From NCBI GenBank assembly GCA_024036415.1, contig JAMWET010000513.1, forward strand, positions 194,501-258,500: 64,000 nucleotides of DNA, given 5' to 3'. The translations under genes were made by a program, and so were the position numbers. Shown here piece by piece: positions 23,752 through 36,667 of the stretch (positions within the stretch are counted from its first letter, which is position 1; every line of letters starts with the position of its first letter). This stretch comes from Prochilodus magdalenae. Its lineage: Eukaryota > Chordata > Actinopteri > Characiformes > Prochilodontidae. The notes beneath the pieces were generated by a model. It was not told the DNA's origin. It did not search any database and saw only the letters and a list, made by a program, of their open reading frames with translations.

Positions 23752-25799
23752 TCAGGCCTGCTGGACGTACGGCCGGACGCAGGTGCAGCCCACCGAGATC
23801 TTCTTGTACGCCAGCTTTAGCTGGTAGTTCTTCTCGTCTGAGGATCTGACCTTCTTCAGCACCAGGATCTGCCTCCATATGGGTTTGGATTCAACATCCA
23901 GGACCTCCTTCCCGCTGACGTTCCGACACCCGGTCAGCAGACACCTGGCAGTGGAGATGGCCTCAGGAATGTAGTCGCTATCCCTGATGAGTCTGCCGAG
24001 AAGGAAGGAGCAGGAGGAACGTTAGAGGAGGAGTTCCACATTCTGATCTGAAGTGGAATATCGGAGCAGTCTGGAGCAGCTGTGATTCCGGAGCAGCTGT
24101 GATTCAGGAGGAGCTGTGATTCCGTAACGTTTTAATATGAAATCATTTATTAGTAATTTATGAATATTAAATATTACTCCAGTATACTAAATACTCATAC
24201 AGAAAAATACTCATCCACAGTTTGAGGTACTATAGGTTCTTTAAAATAGTAAATCAGTGGTTCTATTTAGAACCATGAGTTCCATAAAGAACCATTCATG
24301 CCTAACTGGTGAAATGGTTCTTCAGACTGATGGTAAATGTGCTGGTTATAAATCTCTATAGCCCAAAAAGGGTCTTCTATTGATAGAATTTCAAATTCTA
24401 CAGATTCTACGTAGAACAGTTTTTAAAAAAGTTCTATATAGAACCATAAACCTTACACTGTTCATCAAACTGAAGAACCAGTTAAACATGCAGTGGGTTC
24501 TTTAGGTAGTCATGGTTCCATGCAGAGCCTCTGTCGTTGGACAGGTGGAGAAGGACTGTTTATGTTGTGTATGTTCTAAAGGCCCTTCATTTCCTAAAGA
24601 ACCTAAACCAGCTGGCTGTGCAGTTTCGAACCCCTCAGCTTTCTGGGTCACAGACACCGGGCAGGCGCCATGGTTTCAGTCGCTCGTTCTGATATCCGGT
24701 ACAAACCTTCACACGTCTACACGCGTCTACACACAACTACAAACCTCTATACACAACTACACACGTCTACACACAACTACAAACCTCTATACACAACTAC
24801 ACACGTCTACACACAACTACAAACCTCTATACACAACTACACACGTCTACACACGTCTACACGCGTCTACACACAACTACAAACCTCTATACACAACTAC
24901 ACACAACTATACACATCTACATACGTTTACATAGTACTGAATAATTCATATTAGAAACTAAATAATTCATAGTGGATACTGAATAATTCATAATAGATAC
25001 TGAATAATTCATAGTAGATGCTGAATAATTCATAGTAGATGCTGAATAATTCATAGTAGATGCTGAATAATTCATAGCGGATTCTGAATAATTCATATTA
25101 GTAAATTGTATTCGAGGTTTTCCCGATGATTCCGAGATCTGAACCGTTAGCAGTATTCCTGATAGGAGTGTTAAGTGATGCTGGTGCTTACACGTATTCC
25201 CATGGAGAGATGGAGTCGTTGTTGATTGGTCGGATGGAGCTGGACATGTCCTGTTCCGGATTATCCAGAGTCAGCTGGTACGAGCGCGATTTAGGGTGCT
25301 CATTGTGTTTGCCGGAATGGTGCGATACAGAAGCTCCCTGGACCCCCAACACAGCCAAGCTGATCAGGCAGACCACCTGCACAAACACAGAACCATGGTA
25401 AGACAGACAGGCAGAACGTATAGATAAAGGTTCTAAAGAGCCGTTCTCTTAAAGAACCATTATTTTACAGAGGGAACCGGTGTCATGTAAATGTTCTATA
25501 GCAGCGAGCTTATTTCCCACAACTATGTAAAGGTTCCACTTTTACTCCAACGTTCTAAGAAGGTTCTGCTTTACTAGTGAGCGCACCTTTGGGTGCTACA
25601 GCTGCAAAACAGAACCTAATAATAAAGTGATAACTCTATTAATAACCAATTAAATAAGCAGAACCATAATTAACATGCATAACTGCACATCAGCATAAGC
25701 ATATATAAGCGCTCCTGTGTTTATATATATGAAAGGTGTGTCTGCGGTTCTCCTGCAGGCCTCAGATCTTCTCACCGTGAATAGTATGATGTTCCTCAT
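23752..25799 (-). CDS. IL-17 family cytokine (IL-17N- or IL-17C-like)
   Basis: Three exons on the minus strand: 25776-25799 (MRNIILFT), 25192-25376 and 23752-23992, giving 149 residues. Residues 1-22 form a hydrophobic signal peptide (VVCLISLAVLGVQG), so the product is secreted. The family hallmark DSISPWEY is at 62-69, followed by IPEAISTARCLLTGC and ISVGCTCVRP. Cys87, Cys92, Cys139 and Cys141 supply the two conserved disulphides of the IL-17 fold. The two extra cysteines present in the plus-strand IL-17A/F paralog are absent. One N-glycosylation sequon (Asn94-Val-Ser) is present. Intron 2 is phase 2, exactly as in the paralog. By family knowledge it should bind IL-17 receptor chains and drive NF-kB-dependent inflammatory genes. 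I am sure of the family but not the subtype: the ISPWEY motif and short C-terminus fit teleost IL-17N or IL-17C better than IL-17A/F. Confidence 0.88.
24230..24510. repeat. AGAACC/GGTTCT repeat block in il17 intron 2
   Basis: Palindrome-like AGAACCATGAGTTCC and GTTCTATATAGAACC pieces are related to those in the stmn4 3' UTR. They lie within intron 2 of the minus-strand IL-17 gene. Confidence 0.6.
24705..24930. repeat. 40-bp minisatellite in il17 intron 2
   Basis: About five copies combining ACACGTCTACACACAACTAC and AAACCTCTATACACAACTAC. Confidence 0.9.
24940..25105. repeat. 21-bp minisatellite in il17 intron 2
   Basis: About seven copies of CTGAATAATTCATAGTAGAT plus one base, directly next to the 40-bp array. 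Confidence 0.9.
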
Positions 25800-25885
25800 G
25801 GTTCCACAGCTGTCCTCGCCGTCTGTCCGTCTCTCACCTCTGTCTCTAATCGTTTCTGTCTCCCTCGTTCTGCTGTACCTGCAGG

Positions 25886-26045
25886 TTTTATACCTGTCAG
25901 CCCGGCTGTGTCTGTGGCGGCGGCGGCGACTTCCTCTGACGAAAACTCGCTCTTTGATGTGTTGGTCTAAAACCACACTCGGCACTTATAGACGAAAGTG
26001 CAGAGTCAGCTGATCAACCTGCATTCTACAGTTACGCTGTGGTTT
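25886..26045 (-). promoter_or_regulatory. TATA box and RUNX-type sites of the minus-strand il17 gene
   Basis: On the minus strand a TATAAAA box lies at 25886-25892, about 87 nt before the ATG, which fits a short 5' UTR. Two RUNX-type cores are upstream: TGTGGTTT on the minus strand overlapping 25972-25978 (ACCACA on plus) and TGTGGTTT on plus at 26038-26045. RUNX1 is a known IL-17 regulator in mammals; a role here is inference. Confidence 0.55.
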
Positions 26046-26049
26046 CAGT

Positions 26050-28140
26050 CTGATGCTGTATTCATATGAAGCTATATGGAGGCTGAATTAATAACAACAG
26101 CATTCCATCAACGTACAGATCCGCACATTACACCTATATCTATACAGAACCATAAACACCCCACTGTTCATCTGTCTGAAGAACCATGCAAAGAACCATT
26201 TAAACATGCAAATATAGAACCATATAGAACCTATCGTTACTACAGGAGTAGCTTTTTTAAGAGTGTCCAAATATTTTGTGGTTCTTTGCATGGTGTTGTA
26301 TAATGTTCTCTAAGGAACCTTTTTAAAAACAGTGTTACCTAGCACCCTAGACCACCATATCTGAAGAACATTTTCATCGTGCAGAGAACCATTTAAGCAG
26401 GCAGTTCGTTCTTTGAGTGGTCATGGTTCTAAATAGCACCTTGCAGAACCCACACAACCACATACAACCCATTCTCCACCCTTCAGTAGTTCTGAGTGAC
26501 CCTGAATCTGAATTATCTTCATTTTATTAAAACTGATGGTTCAACATTCCAACACAGCCACCATGCTACCCAAACTCCACCGAGTGTTTCAGGAGTGACT
26601 GATACGGTGCTGACAGTTTCAGTCCGCTCTGAAAACTCTGAATGCTAGCCTGTGCATAACTAACAAACACAGCTCTGAACTGCTGTACACGTATACAATC
26701 ATCATACTTCACACTTAAACACCAATCAGCGCGTAGTGCCGGTGTATACAGTAGTGTATTATATAGTAGGGCCCTTAGTTACAATAACACTGCCCTCAGG
26801 CGAACAACACCGCTAGCATACATGCTAATTTCATTAGCATTGGTAGTGCCAGGCTAACTGTGGCTAGCCTGTTAGCAGGTCAGGTTACTTTGATGTCATG
26901 GTTTGTCCATAAAAGGTTAATTGCAACACATGTGGTTCTATTGTGTCATATTTAGTAGGTGGGGTGAACATTAACACCAAAGCCCCTCAGGAACGATTAG
27001 CACGCCTGATTAGCTAAGCAGCTATGAACGCTTCAGCGCGTAGTGAACTGATAATGAGCGATGGAGTGTGATCACGGGTTTTGCTTGGTGGGACACAGAA
27101 ATCCGCAGCTTCAGCCTGCTGTTTGTCAGTGCCGGTTGTGGTTTAGCGTTAGCCAGACATTTTTTAATATTAGCACGGCATGTTCAAGAGCTTACATGCT
27201 AATGTTTTAGCCAGAAGTTGTTGTGCCAGTATCTCAACCGAACATGCTAATGCTGCTAACACTGAATGGACGTCTTGTTGTCATTTGAATAAGTCACTTT
27301 TATTGATTGTTATCTATATTAGCATTAGCATCTGAATCACTCCATTAAGACTTTATTAGCTAGGCTAACAGCAACGATGTTGTAACCAACACTTAAAGGA
27401 ACTGAATTTAATTTCTTAAAAGGATTTTAATGCAGAAACAGACATGAACAGGCTAGTAAATCCCAAATACTGAGTATGTATGGAAAATATGTGAGTCTGC
27501 TGACTTGGTCAGGGCACTCCACTGCTGGTCCACCCTCGGACCACCCAGACTATTGTCGTGTGTAAGAGCTAACACGTTTTCAGTCTTCTCAAAGAAAATT
27601 TACAAACACAAAACATATATCACAAACAACAGGCAGAGGAGGAAGTGATGTCGAGGCCCGATATCAGCAGATGTTGATGAGCGTGTTGTCGTGGTTAATG
27701 CTATGCTAGGCTTACTCGGAAGAGGATGATAGAGGGATTATTTGGGCTCTGAGTGGAAAAGAGTTCCATGTGTGTCTGTTACTCTGCTTAACCAGCAACA
27801 GGCCGCCCAGAGCGCACTAGCCTTGCCACCAGTGGACAGACAGTGGCCCCCATTCCCCCGCACTGTCAGGGGCCAGGTATGTCATAACACTGAGCACTGC
27901 GGTTTGGGAAAGAAGGCGGAATCTCCTCCTGGTGTGCGGTAGTGCATCAGTTAGGGCTAGCCAGGTTCCGTGTGTGGGCTCTGACACGCTGCTGAAACAC
28001 ACCGTCTAAACTGGTTTATACTGGTGTGGGGCCGGTTTAGCTGACTCAGCAATCGAACTGCACCATGTGCTGGTGTATGCTATTTTCTCTCGCCACCACT
28101 ACGATCAAATGGTTTACTTAAATAATAACAGAATATTGGT
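26050..28140. other. Intergenic; AGAACC repeats at 26150-26470
   Basis: No exon recognised. The proximal part repeats the AGAACC/GGTTCT vocabulary. The remainder is rich in GCTAG/TTAGC words without clear tandem order. Confidence 0.5.
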
Positions 28141-28147
28141 TATTTTA

Positions 28148-28195
28148 TTATATATATATATATTTTAGATTAGGTTAGATTATGTATACATATAT

Positions 28196-28240
<45 letters not shown>

Positions 28241-28275
28241 GTATGTGTGTGTGTGTATTTTTTAGATTAGATTAG

Positions 28276-28317
<42 letters not shown>

Positions 28318-28345
28318 TATTACACAGGTGACCATTTATTTATTT
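28148..28345. repeat. (AT)n, (GT)n and (TTTA)n microsatellites
   Basis: A perfect AT run near 28200-28239, a GT run near 28278-28314 and TTTA tetramers near 28335-28353. Confidence 0.92.
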
Positions 28346-28354
28346 ATTTATTTA

Positions 28355-30125
28355 TTGATATGAACAGATTTTTCAGTCAAAGGGCAATAAATTACCCACA
28401 TGTTCATATTTACAGAATCAGCAGAGTGGCACTCGTTCAGATCTGTAGAGAGATAACTGGCTGGAAATGACTTGCACATCTCCATCATCCCACGCTCGAG
28501 CGTACGACGCTGTGCAGCCGTGTTGTGTGAGCTGGGTCGTGTGTCGAGGGATTACAGATTCACAGGTGTTTGAACACGTCTGCAGTCACGCCGCCGCCGC
28601 CGTTCAGCCTTATCAGTGCAGACTCGCTGATATTAATTCCACTACCTGAGAAGGTGCTTCTGTTCTTGATCTTTATCAGGTTCGTCAATAGAACCTGATT
28701 CCAGAACTTTCCAGGTGTCCCATGTTTAGCATTCCTGTGAACTCATGATTCATGATTCCAGATTACCGAATTAGCGAACTTCGTGAGAACCTCACACCTG
28801 AGCCTCGTCCGATATTTAAATTAGTGACCGGATGGTCATGTTCACTAGGAAGAGTTAGACTAAACTTAAACACGAAACAATAAATAATATCATATACAAT
28901 AAACTATAATACATAATATATAACACAAATTATACTGTACAATATAAAATCAGAGCTATACAATAAACTACACCATGCCATGTACAAATAACCCTCATAC
29001 CTCATACAGTACAGGATATTATACAGTTATTAGATCACTGCATTTTATCATATTTCAGTTTGTCATAATTTAATAGTTTATTATTTTTTACCCTGCATGT
29101 AAATTTGGTGATGAACTAAAAAAATGACCCAAATTACCAGGAAAAAGAATTACTTCTCTATTAAAGTTAATAAGTCGGACATACAAGGTTTTGTTCTGAC
29201 AGCAGCAATATACAACATATAATTACATATACATCCACAATAGACTACATATCAGAGTATATATCAGCTATAAACTACAGTTATATATAATAAACTACAT
29301 CATACAACATACAATAAACTATAATATACAATGTGCAATACACAAACTATACGTACAAAATACAATAACTTATACTTTAGTATATGTACAAATATAAATA
29401 TAAATAAATTAAACCTTGAAATAAACAATAAATGATGCTATTAAATATATAGAATATCAGAATATGATACTACAGGTTATATTACGGCTCTCTGATTTAT
29501 GATTCACTGTCAGCTCACCATGAGCGGTGGCTGTTCAGGCGCACTCGTGTGTGGTAGGTACGTGTGTGTGTGTATGGTGTGTATAATGTAAAGCCTTTTC
29601 TCATTTAAACCCAGTTCTATTGGAAGTGTGAAAGAGGTACGGGCGGTCTCTGGATCAGAACCCTCGACTCGTCCTGCTGGGCCTGAGCCCAAATACACTC
29701 CTTCATACAACGAGGATGACACACAGACAGCTTCACACGGGCTGAGCTTATCTCTGGTGGAGATCAGACCCGAACCCTGTGGATCAGTGTTCTAGCGGGG
29801 TGATCTTGGCCGCATGGCTGTGTCAGCACTTCACAGAGCGTGTCAGATGGTGGGCGGCTCAGTGTCGTCCCCCTGTGCGCGAGCAGGGCGAGTGGAGGTG
29901 CTGCTTTCTGTTAATGACGTTGACCTGGTTTGAAATCACTTGCAGAAAGTTTGTGTCATCAGACTCTTCCGCTTCCCCTTCAGCACGAGCAGGCCCTTCA
30001 TTTCTCCGACGTGGAATTTCTCTCTCCTCCCATCTGATCTTTAGACTGACAGTAATCGGAACTCGGCCAGTGTTCGGATTTACATAGTGTTTAATGGAAA
30101 GAAAGGGGGTTATACGTCATAACAA
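28355..30125. other. Intergenic, AT-rich
   Basis: 28860-29460 is very AT-rich with loosely repeated ACATACAATAAACTA words. 29500-30110 looks unique, but I found no exon with splice sites and a recognisable product. Confidence 0.5.
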
Positions 30126-30129
30126 CCAT

Positions 30130-31085
30130 CAGCAGGACACTTTCACTTAGCATATATAATCACATATATAACTACACCGTGCTCTATACTATATAACCGT
30201 AATCTACGCCATATACTTATATAACTACACCGTGTTCTATACTATATAACCGTAATCTATGCCATATACTTATATAACTACACCGTGCTCAATACTATAT
30301 GATCATAATCTACACCATATAGTTATATAACTACACCGTGCTCTATACTATATAACCGTAATCTACGCCGTATACTTATATAACTACACCGTGCTCTATA
30401 CCATATTACCGTAATCTACACCATATACTTGTATAACTACACCGTGCTCTATACTATATAACCGTAATCTACGCCTTATAGTTATATAACTACACCGTGC
30501 TCTATACTATATAACCGTAATCTACGCCATATAGTTATATAACTACACCGTGCTCTATACCACATATAACCGTAATCTACGCCATATAGTTATATAACTA
30601 CACCGTGCTCTATACCATATAACCGTAATCTACACCATATAGTTATATAACTACACCGTGCTCTATACCTTATAACCGTAATCTACGCCATATACTTATA
30701 TAACTACACCGTGCTCTATACCATATAACCGTAATCTACTCCATATACTTATATAACTACACCGTGCTCTATACCATATTACCGTAATCTACGCCATATA
30801 CTTATTTAACTACACCGTGCTCTATACCATATAACCGCAATCTACGCCATATACTTATATAACTACACCGTGCTACATATAACCGTAATCTATGCCATAT
30901 ACTTATATAACTACACCGTCCTCTATACCATATAACCGTAATCTACGCCATATACTTATATAACTACACCGTGCTCTATACTATATAATCATAATCTACA
31001 CCATATACTTATATAACTACACCGTGCTCTATACTATATAATCATATAGTATAGATCAGCTACATTGTGTACTTATATAACTACA
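30130..31085 (+). repeat. 53-bp minisatellite (about 18 copies)
   Basis: Each unit contains ATAACTACACCGTGCTCTAT, then ACTATATAACCGTAATCTAC and GCCATATACTTAT. Copies are over 90 percent alike and all in one direction. Confidence 0.93.
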
Positions 31086-31179
31086 ATGTGTTATATACTA
31101 TATTATATTCTACATATATATATATATTCAGAATATAATAGTAGTATATAGTATATATAGCATATAAAACTACAGTATT

Positions 31180-31181
31180 AT

Positions 31182-31223
<42 letters not shown>

Positions 31224-31318
31224 TGTGTATATGTGTGTGTATATGTGTATATATATGTGTGTGTATATGTGTGTGTATATGTGTGTGTATATGTATGTGT
31301 ATATGTGTGTGTGTGAGT
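31180..31318. repeat. (GT)n / GTATAT microsatellite
   Basis: A GT run followed by alternating ATATGTGTGTGT blocks. Confidence 0.92.
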
Positions 31319-31319
31319 G

Positions 31320-32410
31320 TATGTAGTTCAGGCCAGTGCTGCATGGGTTCAGTGTTCTGGTCAGTGTTTGGATCTCGGTAGCTCGCCAGGCCGGGGGCGT
31401 GAAAGTGACTACGACCTGAACACCGCAGTGAAGGTGTTAAGGGCTGTGGAAGTTTGTTTGAAGGCCTCTGAATCATGGCTTGCGATCACCTTCCTTTGAG
31501 GTGCTACAACCTTTTCCACTAACCTACATTACAGCACTTTCAGAACTTCCAGGAACGGATGACTTCAGCTGGTCCCTGAGTCTGCAGGAGCCAGGAACCC
31601 GGGGGCTTTCTGCGTGACCCAGAACCAGCCACAACCCCAGAGAGAGAGCGTGCCGCTTTCAGCCTGCCATCAGACGTCAGCACCTCACAGCCACCTTCAA
31701 CACATTCATCCATCTGAGAATAAAGTCCAGGATGTTGTGTGATGAGAACCGCGATGATGCCAAGATGACTTTCACTCTGTGATGATCATAAAATTCACAA
31801 GTTTATTCAATAGAAGGAAACATCAAACGCCCAGCGACCGAAATCCTGTTCGCCACAAACGACACCTCACATGAGACTGTCTCACAAGGACACGCACTGA
31901 GGAGCTACAGGCTGGTGGACAGGTGCACCTTCTGTACAGTCTCCATAGAACAGCACTGGCCAATAGAACAGGATGGTCAGGAGCAGCTGCAGACCGGCCT
32001 ATGGTCACCATGCCTAACGCCCAGCGTGACCTAGAGGGGTATACAGCCCCCAGCACTGTGTATCGTGCAGGTCCTCCGTATCGCCCCGTTACTCGGCGAT
32101 GCCTTTGGATTATTTATTTGTTTATTCGGATTTTCTCAGGCCCAAAATGCCCCCTGGGGCTCTGAGAGGGTACTCAGAGGTTAGCAGAGGTACGGTTGCG
32201 CGCCCACGCACACGGTGACAAGTCCTCTTTCATGTGTTTGTTAAATGAGGGCAAAGAAGTGCTGATCGTCTTCCGATGCTGACTGCGAGTGAAGATCTGC
32301 AGGAGGCCAGTCAAAGTGAAAGAGGATGGAGAAAAAACCCCTCAGAGGATTCCAGCAGGTCACCACATCACACACACGCCGCGCTGCGCTCTGACCTCAC
32401 ACACTCAGCG
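31320..32410. other. Intergenic, nothing recognised
   Basis: Mixed sequence without a coding pattern that I can defend. Confidence 0.45.
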
Positions 32411-32414
32411 CTGC

Positions 32415-33240
32415 GGTGGCCATACATGGAAATACAAACCATCTATAACTTCATACCTGGAAGTATAAACCAGCTATTAGGGCATTAATGGAAATATAAA
32501 CCCCATATAACTTCATACAAGGAAATATAAACCATATATAAGGGCATATTGGGAAATACAAACCATATGTGCAAAATATAAACCATCTATAAGTTTATAT
32601 GTCCATATATGGAAATATAAACCATCATAACGTCCATATATGGAAATATAAACAATCTAAAAGTGCATATATGGAAATATAAATTACCTTAAAGTGCATA
32701 TATGGAATTATAAATGATCTAAAAGTTAATATATGGAAACATAAACAATCTAAAAGTGCATATATGGAAATATAAACCATCATAAATTTAATGTATGAAA
32801 GACAAACAATGTAAAAGTTCATATATGGAAATATATATGACCTAAAAGTTAATATATGAAAATATAAGCCATTATAAAGTTTATATATGGAAATATAAAC
32901 TATCTAAAAGTTAATATATGGAAATATAAATGATCTAAAAGTTCATATATGGAAATATAAATTACCTTATAGTGCATATATGGAATTATAAATGATCTAA
33001 TGGTTAATATATGGAAATATAAACCATCATAAATTTTATGTATGAAAGACAAACAATGTAAAAGTTCATATATGGAAATATATATGACCTAAAAGTTAAT
33101 ATATGAATATATAAGCCATCGTAAAGTTCATATATGGAAATATAAATAACCTAAAAGTTAATATATGAAAATATAAGCCATTATAAAGTGTATATATGGA
33201 AATATAAATGATCAATAAGGTCATATATGGAAATATGAAC
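32415..33240 (+). repeat. About 30-bp AT-rich minisatellite
   Basis: About 27 copies of CATATATGGAAATATAAACC plus a variable ATCTAAAAGTT linker. A few copies carry GAAAGACAAACAATG instead, and these appear twice at about 290 bp distance, hinting at a duplicated block. Confidence 0.92.
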
Positions 33241-34034
33241 CATATGTAAATGATAATGATAGTTTATAAATATTTTACTGCGGTGCTGGTGCAGTTATGT
33301 AAAGTGTAAAGTGTAAAGTGTAAATGCCGTGTTGATGATGTATATGACTTTACAGGAGGTATAGCGCTCCTGCTGTCCGAGTACGCTGTGATGTACTCTG
33401 TACTGAAACTGTGACGCGGTGTAGGTGGTGGGTCAAAATGAGAACCCCACAGAGACTGTTGTCTGTTGTAGCAGTGACCCTGTATACATAGGACAAGCTG
33501 TACACTGCTGAGGGGGTCCCGGGGCAACCCGCTCCCTACCTCCCGGACCCCCGGCATGTCTCACTGTTTAAGTTCTGAGGGGTTAACCTGATGTAGCTGA
33601 TGATGTTGTTCTGTCTTTGTTCAGCTGCTTCACCCACAGTCCACAAGCATCCGCTACAGCTGCAGCACTGAGCTGCCTCAGGGGGGCGCTGTGGCAAGCA
33701 GGTTCACCCAGTTGGTCCTTCACTGTCTAGTACCTGTAATGACAGCTCATTTATGTATCTGTGAATCTGAAGACCGAGCAGAGGGTGATGAGTAAGATCC
33801 ACCAAAGTCGACCAGAGCAGCTCCAGACGAACCGCCAAACCATTTACTGCAGTTTTATTTTAAAATATTAAATATTAAAAAATTTCATCTTAAACCTGAT
33901 ACTGTAATACTAAATAAAACATATATCCACACACTAATCAGACTTAACCAGCATATAAATATATATCAGCCGCACCCAGAAGGAGGTGTGGGAGTGCGGG
34001 TGTGTTGTGGAGGAGGATAAAGGTGACCAGGATC
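33241..34034. other. Intergenic, nothing recognised
   Basis: It contains a short GTAAAGT triplication at 33298-33322. No gene or mobile element was recognised. Confidence 0.45.
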
Positions 34035-34540
34035 AATACCTGATGATAAATTTAGACTGATATGATCAATATTTATTGAGCTACACATACAGAAGTCTGT
34101 CTCTCAGTATGGTGTCGGGCCGCCGTGTTCATTAACCCAACACGCCAGACGTCTCGGTATGGAGCTGTAGAGGTTCCTGATGGTGTCCTGTGATAATCCA
34201 TCCCATGCAGCTTGAACATCCTCACACAGTTCCTGCAGATGGTGCGGTAGGGGTGGAGGTGGAGGGACACCAGGTCTTCTGGACGTGTGACGACAAACCG
34301 TTCATCTCGGTGCTGACCACGGTGCCTCCACACGGATTCGTTGGGCGTCTCCACCAAGACTAAAGCGGGACTCGTCACTGAAGATGACCCGCTGCCATTC
34401 TGAGTCACTCCATGACAGTCTGGTACGACACCACTGCAGTCTTTGGTGACAGTGACGTGGTGTTAAGGACAGTCGTGGTAACGGTCTGTGTGTGTGTAGG
34501 CCGGGTGTGTGTTGAATCATTAGCGTGTCTCACCATGTCA
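34035..34540 (-). mobile_element. Tc1-like transposon, internally deleted and broken
   Basis: Minus-strand pieces show Tc1/mariner transposase: a stretch with WSDSEWQRVIFSDESRFSL, which contains the first catalytic aspartate region, then a frame change and a C-terminal piece with VRMFKLHGMDYHRTPSG. The region carrying the second and third catalytic acidic residues is missing, so it cannot encode an active enzyme. The same family is at 51775-52445 (-) and 54560-55020 (+). Confidence 0.8.
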
Positions 34541-34544
34541 AACC

Positions 34545-35405
34545 TACACACCGAGTTTGATTCCTGTGGGTTGACTCCCTAATTTAGCGTCTCCAGTTCA
34601 CCTGGCTGCAGGTCTGGGACTGAGGGAGGACACTGAGGCACCCGGAGGAGGAAACCCACACAGACACAGAGAGAACATGCACACTCCACACACCAAGGAC
34701 TCGGACAGGCCAGCCTGACACCGAGGCATCCACCAAATCTGGACCACCTGACCAGTTCTTTGATGTAGGAGTGTCTGAACACTGATGGGGCTACATCCAG
34801 AACCTCGCCCAGTCCAAGCAATCCGTATGATGGTAATCCCCTGGGACGGGTGTTGGGAGGCGGGCGGTGTTCTGTGAAGCTGTGCATGTTCTCAGAGGTG
34901 CGGAGCTGTTAGCTGGGGTGTTTGGTGTGGGCGGAGAAACTAGGGCACTTTTCTGCACAGTCACTGAAGTCCTGCTGCCCTCCGATCTATCAAGAGCATC
35001 TGCACTGCTCTGATTTACAGATAAAGCCGGCGATAGAGCGCGTACAGGAATGATTGAGTCTCGGGACGTAAAGCCCTCACAGACCCACCGCTTCCCGCTC
35101 ACGAGCTCCTCTCTGAGCACGAGTGGCTTCTCTGGTAGATGGGTAAACTGATAACTCACTTTCGGTTCTGATGCAGGTTCAACAGACGACTGTGCAAAAC
35201 TCCACTGCACCAATTTCTTACTGCTTATATTTGCATATCCTAAATATCGAGACGTTAATCACTGACATATGCATATGGTTCAATCCCAGCAGCGTTCAGG
35301 ATACCGACCGTATATACATCCAGCACACACGCTTACTGCACTATTACCATTATTATTATTATTAATATTATTATTATGCCTAATTGTGCCCAATGCTATT
35401 TTGGG
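34545..35405. other. Intergenic with a common fish repeat piece
   Basis: 34630-34700 contains GGAGGAAACCCACACAGACA and GAGAACATGCACACTCCACA, a sequence very widely dispersed in fish genomes. The rest shows nothing I recognise. Confidence 0.5.
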
Positions 35406-35417
35406 ATACTTGCAAAG

Positions 35418-35423
35418 TCATAC

Positions 35424-35485
<62 letters not shown>

Positions 35486-35540
35486 AAAAAAAAATATATA
35501 TATATATATATACATATATGTATATACAGTATATATATAT
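35418..35540. repeat. (TA)n microsatellite
   Basis: A TA run of about 60 bp, an A-rich break, then more TA dinucleotides. Confidence 0.93.
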
Positions 35541-36655
35541 TTTTATTAATATAAATAATGTTAAATCTCATTTTATCATTTTACTTTTTATTTTGTGCAA
35601 CTGCTGTTCAGCAGTTTTTATTTTATTTATTTCATTGTTTTTTTTTGATAATAATTGTTTTTCTTTCTAATTTGCATATCTTACCCATTTTTCATCAGTT
35701 CATTCTCAAAAGCTTTAGAGTAGTAGTAGGGATGTAGGTATACAGTTTTAATTATTTTATTTATTTGTTCTTAGCAAAACTTAAATATCTTCTAAAAACA
35801 TTCAGGATTATGAACCTAGTATAGCGAAGGTGCTAAAACTCAAATTTTATTTTTACTTTTTTAAAAATGTTTATTAAATTAAATATTTGTAATCAATAAT
35901 ATAACATTTTTTTGCATATCTTACAGCACACATATATATAACAAATAAACTATATAATGAATAAATAATTGAATGTTAGCATAAATATATGAATGTTAAA
36001 TATGTCCTCTAAATATTGATTTTTATATTTGCATATTTGTGCAGGCGGTTCTCTCTCGGCCCGTTACAAACCTGTCAGTAAAGTGTAACGCGGTGGAGGA
36101 GCGCTGACTGTACTCCAGCAGGTGAACTGTGCACACTGTCAGAAGAGAAAAAGAAAGTGAGTGGTGAAGAGATGGCACGACCAGGCGAGGGTGGGCTGAG
36201 CGGTGGGCTGAGTGGTGGGCTGAGCGGTGGGCTGAACCAAACACAGACGTACGCAGAGTTACATCACCAGAACTGCACACTCCTGGGGGCTTCCGTAGGT
36301 GCATGCGACCGAAACCGCAGCAGGAGATCCTGCAGGTCACACCGCCCTGTCCCGCTGAGCAGCCGCGGCTGTGAGGAGACATGTGCTCTTCATCTGCCTG
36401 ATCTTACACTGGACACATGACAGGTGCTCAGGTGACAGGTGAACATTTAAGGTAGTGAAAGAGGTTTAAGATCCAAGGGTGCCAATAATTCTGGCTGAAG
36501 AAGAGGGAACACGAGGAGTGTGTGGATGTGTGCACTCTGAGCTTCAGATCTGAGTCTAAGTCTGAGTCAACACCTACACATGTGATAGTCGTGTCTGAGT
36601 CAAGACCGAGACCAGAGTGTCTTCTCCAAAAGCTAGCGTCTGCAGCTAGCCCAGA
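35541..36655. other. Intergenic, nothing recognised
   Basis: AT-rich to 36040, then GC-richer. A short GGTGGGCTGAGC triplication lies at 36190-36235. No exon was supported. Confidence 0.45.
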
Positions 36656-36667
36656 ATTCTAGGACGA

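Noticed and set aside
31823..32165. Overlapping short frames on both strands at 31.8-32.2 kb
   Set aside because: About 80 codons each, no motif and no splice context; expected by chance in GC-richer sequence.
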